Below the pieces are notes generated by a model that had not been told where the DNA came from, did no database searches, and worked only from the letters and a program-made list of their open reading frames with translations. The position numbers and the translations under genes are program-made. Positions 58,242 to 64,000 of a stretch of DNA of 64,000 bases are shown in pieces (within the stretch, counting starts at the first letter, position 1; each line of letters opens with the position of its first letter). The stretch comes from DATKUC01 sp964553615 (GTDB lineage Bacteria > Spirochaetota > Spirochaetia > DSM-27196 > DATKUC01). The stretch lies in NCBI GenBank assembly GCA_964553615.1, contig CAZKMA010000017.1, positions 12,790 to 76,789 on the forward strand, given 5' to 3'.

Positions 58242-58943
58242 TCAGGTCCAACCGTCTCTTCTGTACCAGAGGCCGGTCCATTCAGGAACGACCGCAGACC
58301 CGCGCTCGCTTACCGCGCGGCCCATCTCCGGGCCGAAAAAGAAACCCGTCACTTGCGCGGCCTCTTCGACGCTGGGAAATCGGTAGTCGGTGCGCAGCGT
58401 CAAACGGGTGAACCCGTGATCGACTTCCAACAGCCTGTAGAATTCGTCGAGCGACGGGATCGGGGCAGCCGGCTCGTCAACGTTCGTGCCCAGGGTTTCC
58501 AGGATAATGCCCACCCCGCCTGGCCGGAGGTTCCGCTTGAGCCCCCGGATGAGCCTGAGAGCGGTACCGGAAATGTCCGAGGCAGCTGTGACAATTGAGT
58601 GTCCGAAGCTCCATCCTTCTATGAAGATGTCTGCGCCCGCGGTATCCGGCAGATCAAGATTGTCTGCGAGCATGAACGTTATCCGGTCCCCCGCATCCGA
58701 CAATTGCCGCTTCGCAAAATCCAGCATGTGTGGCGAACGGTCGCAACAGACCGCGCCCCGTACCGCGTCGATGTAAAGCCTCGTAACCCTTCCGGTTCCA
58801 ACGCCCGCTTCGAAAACGAGCTTCCCGTCCCAGTCCACCACATCGTTCAACGCACGCCCGAGATTGTGTTGGTAATCCTCCGCAACAACCAGATCATGAT
58901 ACTCCGGGGCGTGGCGCTCGTAGATTTCATCCATGCTCGGCAT
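58242..58943 (-). CDS. class I SAM-dependent methyltransferase
   Basis: A 233-residue methyltransferase. Motif I is LVFEAGVGTGRVTRLYID, the acidic loop is VCCDRSPHMLDFAK, and motif III is around LRPGGVGIILETLGT. It resembles small-molecule methyltransferases of the UbiE/ArsM-type shape. The substrate is unknown. The GNAT gene lies 30 bp upstream on the same strand, with HAD and aldo/keto reductase genes further up, so all four may form one operon. Confidence 0.9.
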   Translation of the reverse strand: MPSMDEIYERHAPEYHDLVVAEDYQHNLGRALNDVVDWDGKLVFEAGVGTGRVTRLYIDAVRGAVCCDRSPHMLDFAKRQLSDAGDRITFMLADNLDLPDTAGADIFIEGWSFGHSIVTAASDISGTALRLIRGLKRNLRPGGVGIILETLGTNVDEPAAPIPSLDEFYRLLEVDHGFTRLTLRTDYRFPSVEEAAQVTGFFFGPEMGRAVSERGSAVVPEWTGLWYRRDGWT

Positions 58944-58973
58944 ATTTCTTCCCGCTCCATTAGTTCGACAGAC

Positions 58974-59477
58974 TCATGGTTGCCGCGAAATATCCGGCTG
59001 AGACAGTTCCTGCCCAAGGAGCATGTACTCCTCGGTGAATCCATGACGACGGTAGAGCGCCTGTGCGCGGGCGTTCTCGATTTCCGTGCCAACCTCGATC
59101 TCATCCATTCCGCGACGCACGGCCTCTCGCCGTGCGGCATCAACGAGCGCGCTTCCAACTCCGCGACCCCGGATAGGTTTTGCTACAACAAGCTCGTTTA
59201 TGAGGGCGGTACCAACGCGATGAAAGAAGCTCCGATAAAAGACAACTGAGATAAATCCGACGAGCGAACCATCGGCCTCCGCCACAAGATTCAGGTAGAT
59301 GTCAGGCTGTTTTCTCATTGCATCAAGTAGCGGCGCGAGTTCCGTCGCTGAAAAGGTCATGCTGGTGTGCGCACTCTCCCCGAGTTCGGTCATGAGCAGA
59401 GCAAGCTCTCCGAGGTCGGACTCTTCGAGTTGGCGGATAGTGAAACCTGCCGCCGCAGCATCGCGCTCTCTGCTCAT
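58974..59477 (-). CDS. GNAT family N-acetyltransferase
   Basis: A 167-residue acetyltransferase. Motif A is NELVVAKPIRGRGVGSALVD and motif B DEIEVGTEIENARAQALYRR with the GF that follows. It looks like a ribosomal-protein or aminoglycoside-type acetyltransferase, but the substrate is unknown. It starts 3 bases after the HAD hydrolase gene ends, so the two are co-transcribed. Confidence 0.88.
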   Translation of the reverse strand: MSRERDAAAAGFTIRQLEESDLGELALLMTELGESAHTSMTFSATELAPLLDAMRKQPDIYLNLVAEADGSLVGFISVVFYRSFFHRVGTALINELVVAKPIRGRGVGSALVDAARREAVRRGMDEIEVGTEIENARAQALYRRHGFTEEYMLLGQELSQPDISRQP

Positions 59478-59480
59478 GGC

Positions 59481-60209
59481 TTACCCTTCCCCATGGACCG
59501 TACGGTCGGTATCGATTGTTTCAAGCAGCTGCGGCAGCATGCTCAGCCGTTCAATTTCATAATATCGCTCATGTTCGCTGCCGGGCGGGTCCGCGGCTTC
59601 GTGAGCCCATGTCAGATGATACGGCACATACACCGCATTGCCGCCGAGTTCGAGGATTGGGAGGATGTCCGACCTGAGCGAGTTACCGACCATCAGGAAG
59701 CGGTCCGGCGGGATTCTGTGACGACTGAGGACCCGCTCATAACTCTCCCGCGTTTTGGAGCTCACAACCTCCACATGATCAAAGTGATGAGCAATGCCCG
59801 ACCGGCCAAGCTTCGTCTCCTGATCGTGCAGATCTCCCTTGGTGATCACAAGCAGCGGATACGAACGTGCCAGTTTTTCGATAGTTTCGCGGACCCCTTC
59901 GAGCAATTCCACATCGGCAGAGAGCATTTCCCGCGCCAGATTGATGATGTTCTGCACCTCGGCGCCCGGAATCTGACCGTCAGTAAGTTCTATCGCCGTC
60001 TCTATCATTGAGAGAGCAAAGCCCTTTACCCCATATCCGAAGTGCTCGAGATTTCGCATCTCGGTGTTATGAAGCCGTTCGTCAATCCACTCTTCCCTGT
60101 GGTAGCGCGCAAGGAGCTTCCTGAACTCTGCCTGTGCTCCAACGAAAATGGTTTCATTGTGCCAGAGCGTATCGTCTGCATCAAAGGCAATCACGTCAAA
60201 CCGGGACAT
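59481..60209 (-). CDS. HAD family hydrolase (phosphoglycolate-phosphatase-like)
   Basis: A 242-residue HAD phosphatase. Motif I DADDTLWHNE (catalytic Asp pair), motif II LLVITKGD and motif IV FLMVGNSLRSDILPILE are complete. A helical cap domain lies between. FDADDTLWHNE is typical of a HAD-1 subgroup acting on small phosphates. The GNAT gene follows. Substrate unknown. Confidence 0.9.
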   Translation of the reverse strand: MSRFDVIAFDADDTLWHNETIFVGAQAEFRKLLARYHREEWIDERLHNTEMRNLEHFGYGVKGFALSMIETAIELTDGQIPGAEVQNIINLAREMLSADVELLEGVRETIEKLARSYPLLVITKGDLHDQETKLGRSGIAHHFDHVEVVSSKTRESYERVLSRHRIPPDRFLMVGNSLRSDILPILELGGNAVYVPYHLTWAHEAADPPGSEHERYYEIERLSMLPQLLETIDTDRTVHGEG

Positions 60210-60332
60210 GAAGAGAGGCTACACTGAAACGTCCCAAAGCGTCGAGATAAAGGCGGATTCTCGGGTTTGAATCGTGGGCGGTTCCGGCCCAAAAAAGGCC
60301 GCGCCGAACCTCGCGTCCGGATACTACCCGGG

Positions 60333-61277
60333 TCAGGATGGGGACGAGGTAATGCGGTCCACCTCCGCCAGATCCTCCGAAGTAAGCTCCCAGGATGCCG
60401 CCTTCACATTCTCTGCAACCTGCTCCGGTTTAGTTGCCCCGGCAATGACGCTTGCAACCAGGCCGTGTGCCACAAGCCAGGAGAACGCGAGGTCCAGCAG
60501 CGTATGTCCCCGGTTCTGGGAGAACGCGGTGAGCTTTTCGACCATCTCCCAGTTGGTATCGGTGAGGTAGCGGCCGTAGCGGGACATCGCGTTGGTAATG
60601 CGTGCGCCTTCGGGCATGGGCTCGTTGCGCCTGTACTTGCCGGTCAGGAGCCCTGAAGCGAGGGGGAAGTACGGTAATAGCCCCAGGCCGTACCGTTCGG
60701 CTATCGGAATCAGCTCCTTCTCCGCGTCGCGGACGATGAGACTGTATTCGTCCTGAATACTGATGAACGGGTGTGCGCCGATGTGCCGCGCGGTAAGCTG
60801 TGCTTCAACGACCTGCCACGCCGGGTAGTTGGAACATCCGATGTAACGGACCTTGCCCTGTCGAACAAGATCGTCCAGTGCCCGAAGCGTCTCCTCGATC
60901 GGAGTCCGGGTATCCGGCTCGTGAATCTGGTACAGGTCAATCCAGTCGGTTTTGAGTCGGCTCAAGCTTGCCTCCACCGCGGCAACTATGTACCGGCGGG
61001 AGGTTCCGGTGAGCGTCCCGGCATCGTCCATTGGTTTTGCGAACTTCGTTGCAAGCACGATGTGTTTGCGGCGATCCAGAAGAGCACGACCCAGATAGTC
61101 CTCCGACACTCCACGGGTATAGATGTCCGCCGTGTCAAAGAGGGTAATCCCGAGATCGATAGCGGTATTCACCACGTTCCGGGTCGCTTCGAAGTCGATT
61201 CGTCCGCCAAAATTGTTGCAGCCAAGCCCAATGAGGCTTACTTCAAGACCGGAATTTCCCAAGCGCCGTGTGTCCAT
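60333..61277 (-). CDS. aldo/keto reductase
   Basis: A 314-residue aldo/keto reductase. The tetrad appears as LFDTADIYTRGVSEDYLG (Asp, Tyr), VLATKFAKP (Lys) and LYQIHEPDTRTP (His). The start RRLGNSGLEVSLIGLGCNNF and C-terminal VIAGATKPEQVAENV fit the AKR family near AKR12/13. It probably reduces a carbonyl compound with NADPH. The cyclase gene lies 34 bp upstream on the same strand. Confidence 0.93.
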   Translation of the reverse strand: MDTRRLGNSGLEVSLIGLGCNNFGGRIDFEATRNVVNTAIDLGITLFDTADIYTRGVSEDYLGRALLDRRKHIVLATKFAKPMDDAGTLTGTSRRYIVAAVEASLSRLKTDWIDLYQIHEPDTRTPIEETLRALDDLVRQGKVRYIGCSNYPAWQVVEAQLTARHIGAHPFISIQDEYSLIVRDAEKELIPIAERYGLGLLPYFPLASGLLTGKYRRNEPMPEGARITNAMSRYGRYLTDTNWEMVEKLTAFSQNRGHTLLDLAFSWLVAHGLVASVIAGATKPEQVAENVKAASWELTSEDLAEVDRITSSPS

Positions 61278-61311
61278 TTTTCCCCCAGGTTGTTTAGATG
61301 TCTATCTCGAA

Positions 61312-62442
61312 TTACTGCTCGACTGGAGCGCGGCCAGGCGGAGCCGGTTGCACACGCTCCGCAAAGTTCAGCCGGTACACCGCCTGCGGCTTGGCGATTC
61401 CCTTGAGGGAAACCACACGCTTCGTGACACTCCGAACGTCCCGTTGAAGCAATTGCACAGACTCGGGATCAGTTCGAATTGCATGCGACATGATAATCTC
61501 GTCACCTCCGGCGGTACCCTGAATCCGTGCAGCCATGTTAACGGTTTGCCCGAAATAGTCTATTCGATTGTTCAGATTGACAACGATGGTGCTCCCCGCA
61601 TGCAAACCGAGTTTCACCGGAATCTCGTGCCGGATGTCCTTTCTCCGATTAAACTGTTCGAAACCGCGGTGAATTGCAAGGGCGGCTGCGACGCCGTCCC
61701 GCGGGCGCTTGAAGGATGCCATCACGGCGTCGCCTATTGTTTTCACGACAACACCATCATGCAGCTCGATCTGCCGGAAGAGAATGTCGAAATGGTCGCG
61801 AATCAGGACGTAAGCGGCGGAATCTCCGAACCGGTCGTACAGCTGGGTCGATCCCTTGATGTCGGTGAACATAATGCAGACCTGCTTGATCTGGAGAGTC
61901 TCACGAAGCGCGAGGGTCTCCGTCTCGAACAGCTCCCGGAACAGCGGCAGGTGCATGCAGTCCAGGCCGGATACGTACGGCTCGGGAAAACGGATTCCGT
62001 TCTCTGCATGCAGGGCCACCATTTTTTTCATCTGCGCATTGAGAAACCTCTTGCTCACCTGATAGAGACTTTCCGCAGGGGTAAACGTTACCTCTACGTT
62101 CTTGTCCAGAGTATTTCGAAAGTCAACGTTGCAGAGCGGACAATGGTTGTCTGCTGTCGCATCCGAAAGGTGACGATGGGAACCCGCTACTGCGTTGCAC
62201 GTGGTACAATGGAAGTCCCAGTTCAGATTCATGATACCGGCTTTCACCAGCCTCATGAAACTCTCCAGAAGCGGTTTTCGATCAACCTTCATTTCGTCGG
62301 CAAGCCGCGCCCCATTGATCCGCGCAAGATCCTCATCATCTGCGTTGCGGAGCCAGGTCTTGATCTCGCCGACAAACGCAAGCGGCGAGTCGCCGGTTTC
62401 CTCAAGATTGCTCACAGCCCGGAGAAGATTCCTGGTGCGCAT
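61312..62442 (-). CDS. class III adenylyl cyclase with zinc-ribbon-like N-terminal region
   Basis: A 376-residue cytoplasmic protein. The N-terminal part has C79-x2-C82 and C101-x2-C104, spaced like a zinc ribbon. The C-terminal class III cyclase domain has metal-binding D194 (MFTDIKGSTQ) and D238 (KTIGDAV), substrate-specifying K234 and D295, and transition-state N302 and R306 (TVNMAARIQ). These residues fit adenylyl rather than guanylyl cyclase activity. The N-terminal region may sense metal, redox or a ligand. The ATG is preceded by ATGGAGG. The aldo/keto reductase follows. Confidence 0.9.
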   Translation of the reverse strand: MRTRNLLRAVSNLEETGDSPLAFVGEIKTWLRNADDEDLARINGARLADEMKVDRKPLLESFMRLVKAGIMNLNWDFHCTTCNAVAGSHRHLSDATADNHCPLCNVDFRNTLDKNVEVTFTPAESLYQVSKRFLNAQMKKMVALHAENGIRFPEPYVSGLDCMHLPLFRELFETETLALRETLQIKQVCIMFTDIKGSTQLYDRFGDSAAYVLIRDHFDILFRQIELHDGVVVKTIGDAVMASFKRPRDGVAAALAIHRGFEQFNRRKDIRHEIPVKLGLHAGSTIVVNLNNRIDYFGQTVNMAARIQGTAGGDEIIMSHAIRTDPESVQLLQRDVRSVTKRVVSLKGIAKPQAVYRLNFAERVQPAPPGRAPVEQ

Positions 62443-62584
62443 CGTGGTCCTCCATCGATGAATTTATATTCGTTGTGAAATTACGTCCAGCTGGTCACGA
62501 AAGTCTCACAGTCTGATCAAATTACGGCAGTGGTTCTCCTTGAAAAGACCGGACCAGGCACTGTATCGTTCCACGCGGAGTACC

Positions 62585-63868
62585 ATGGATAGAACGCAGA
62601 CAATTTCACCGGCTGTGCGCAGACGGTTCATTCTTGGCAAGCAGGGGCTGTGGCCGGGGCGCCGGTGGAGCGGAAAACCGGGGGTAGAGGAAGCAATGCG
62701 CACCGCCGAGGCCGTTCAGATTGACCCCGTTTCCGTTGTAGCACAAAGCCACGATATCATGCTCTGGGGGAGAGTTGCCAGCTATCGACGCGAGGCTGTT
62801 TTCGAGCTTGCCTACGATGAGCGTAAATTCTTCGATTACGGCTCCCACCTCCATTTCTACCCGATGGCTGAACTGCCCTTCTGGCGGGTAGTCATGGAGC
62901 GGCAGAAACTGCAGGAACGATGGGTCCGCTTCTCGACGGAGAACAGCCGGCTGTTGGAGGATATACGCAGCACCATCCGCGAGCGTGGGCCAGTCCGCTC
63001 CAGGGATCTGGATGGAAGGCATATCGAACACTATCGTGCCGGTAAGGACACCGGGGTGGCGCTCTACTATCTGTGGATTTCCGGTGAGCTGATGACCTCG
63101 CGCCGCCACGGAAAGGAACGTATTCACGACTTTCTCGAGAATGTGGCTCCTAAACAGTATCAGACTATGGCGGATGCAACGGCGACCATGGCTTACTTCA
63201 TTCAGAAGAGCATTTTTCAACGCGGAATGATACGCGAACGTGAATTCCGTACTCTCCTGCGCAGTATCGCTGACGTCGGCGCGGAGCCGGTAACCGCTGC
63301 CGGCATGCTTGACGATATACGCGAATCCGGAAAGCTGCGCGCAGTTGAAGTGCTGTCAACCGGAAAGGGCAAAGTTCAGAAAGAAACCTGCTACACGGGC
63401 GCGGCCGACGCGGAGCTGGTCCGTGAATTGAGCGAAGGCTCGATTCCGAAGGCCTGGCGGGTGTTCGGCCCGACTACGGAGGAAGAGGTGGTCTTCCTGT
63501 CCCCCCTGGAATACGTGAGCGCACGGGGACGCGCGCGGTGGCTCTTCGATTTCGACTACACATGGGAAATCTACAAGCCGGCACACAAACGAACGTACGG
63601 ACCCTACACGCTTCCGGTTCTGTACGGAGACAGGCTCGTGGCGCGCACGGATTTCCGGCACGATCGGCGGGAGGGAGTACTCTTCATAAACGGCATCTGG
63701 CTTGAACCGTGGTTCGAACCGAACACTGCGTTCATGGACGCGTTTTCCCGCGGCCTCAGGCATTTCTCCGATTTCCTCGGCGCAGAGACAATTGATCTTG
63801 CGGCGAACCACCTGCACCTTCCGGAATCGCTGCGCCCGACCGTCGACGCAGTGAAACGCTGCCTCTGA
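62585..63868 (+). CDS. ycaQ: YcaQ/AlkX-type winged-helix DNA glycosylase
   Basis: A 427-residue protein of the HTH_42 (YcaQ-like) superfamily. The QxD motif used for base excision appears as Q45-I46-D47 in EAVQIDPVSVVAQSHDIMLW, which marks the YcaQ/AlkX branch; AlkZ proteins have QxQ. Further blocks FDYGSHLHFYPMAELPFWR and FLSPLEYVSARGRARWLFDF with YTWEIYKPAHKRTYG are the conserved winged-helix and C-terminal parts. Relatives remove alkylated bases, including interstrand cross-links. The start is ATG 62585. The 132 bases after it contain nothing I can identify. Confidence 0.9.
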   Translation: MDRTQTISPAVRRRFILGKQGLWPGRRWSGKPGVEEAMRTAEAVQIDPVSVVAQSHDIMLWGRVASYRREAVFELAYDERKFFDYGSHLHFYPMAELPFWRVVMERQKLQERWVRFSTENSRLLEDIRSTIRERGPVRSRDLDGRHIEHYRAGKDTGVALYYLWISGELMTSRRHGKERIHDFLENVAPKQYQTMADATATMAYFIQKSIFQRGMIREREFRTLLRSIADVGAEPVTAAGMLDDIRESGKLRAVEVLSTGKGKVQKETCYTGAADAELVRELSEGSIPKAWRVFGPTTEEEVVFLSPLEYVSARGRARWLFDFDYTWEIYKPAHKRTYGPYTLPVLYGDRLVARTDFRHDRREGVLFINGIWLEPWFEPNTAFMDAFSRGLRHFSDFLGAETIDLAANHLHLPESLRPTVDAVKRCL

Positions 63869-64000
63869 CCGTGCACTCAGGATGATACAGGGAGGAGACC
63901 GCGACCTGTAGTTATGCATCGGTAATCCAAAATGGTGCGATCACAATCGAAACTTGACAGATCTCGACATCGGGCCGGATAATACTCTGCATCCACGCAA

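Noticed and set aside
60262..60312. Possible tRNA or terminator (GGGTTTGAATC and GGTTC...GAACC).
   Set aside because: The stems do not pair consistently, and there is neither an anticodon arm nor a T-run.

Overview
This window most likely comes from a free-living, Gram-negative spirochaete of the Spirochaetaceae type (about 0.65 confident). The signs are a signal peptide ending in the ANGQQE pattern common in that group (21268), lipoboxes ending in GC or SC, an outer-membrane TonB-dependent receptor with its own ExbB-ExbD-TonB, and many small genes packed with little spacing. Base composition is moderately GC-rich and even. I see no rRNA, tRNA, insertion sequence, prophage or CRISPR array. 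The run of 100 N at 21743-21842 shows this is a draft scaffold.

Layout: 0.1-7.1 kb holds a dehydrogenase, a CPBP protease and the menaquinone methyltransferase on the plus strand. They face a minus-strand cluster of a small membrane protein, a split cytochrome b6-like pair and MenA, with RF3 (prfC) behind it. 7.2-12.4 kb has a divergent YeiH/LysR pair, an MFS transporter and two tandem paralogous exported proteins. 12.4-14.6 kb has a lone ATPase, an SDR enzyme with a TetR-like operator in front of it, and a DUF1003 membrane protein. 14.6-18.6 kb is a complete cobalamin uptake operon: riboswitch, BtuB-like receptor, ExbB, ExbD, TonB. 18.6-25.8 kb has a HisKA_2 sensor kinase, an AIM24 protein, a small OB-fold-like exported protein, AzlCD, a HAD phosphatase and a Nudix hydrolase. 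25.8-32.5 kb has an ECF sigma/anti-sigma pair, arginase, an orphan substrate-binding lipoprotein, a LysM/lipoprotein pair and GmhA. 32.6-46.9 kb has a flavoprotein, an M24 peptidase, sn-glycerol-1-phosphate dehydrogenase joined to a GMC oxidoreductase, a sialidase-like protein, a pyruvate-kinase-like protein and two MFS transporters. 46.9-64 kb has an FMN-binding protein, a fatty acid hydroxylase, a GH63 glucosidase, RNase D, an MFS-HEAT fusion, an aminotransferase, several small enzymes, a class III adenylyl cyclase and a YcaQ-type DNA glycosylase.

Two gene sets clearly work together. The first is menaquinone synthesis (MenG and MenA) next to a quinol-oxidising type cytochrome b that lacks a Rieske partner here. 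The second is riboswitch-controlled B12 uptake with a dedicated energising complex. The sigma factor with its anti-sigma factor and AzlC with AzlD are further functional pairs. Convergent neighbours often overlap at their 3' ends, and the two widest convergent gaps both contain 17-18 bp tandem repeats.

The strongest candidate for something undescribed is the cytochrome cluster at 3.5-5.2 kb. It has b6-type haem-ligand spacing, but the usual PEWY motif reads PGAWW, subunit IV carries a large extra domain between its membrane helices, and there is a new small single-helix partner. Other good leads are a well-formed upstream ORF behind the cobalamin riboswitch, a barrel-only pyruvate-kinase relative and an MFS transporter fused to helical repeats. 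All calls rest on reading the sequence; no database search was possible.
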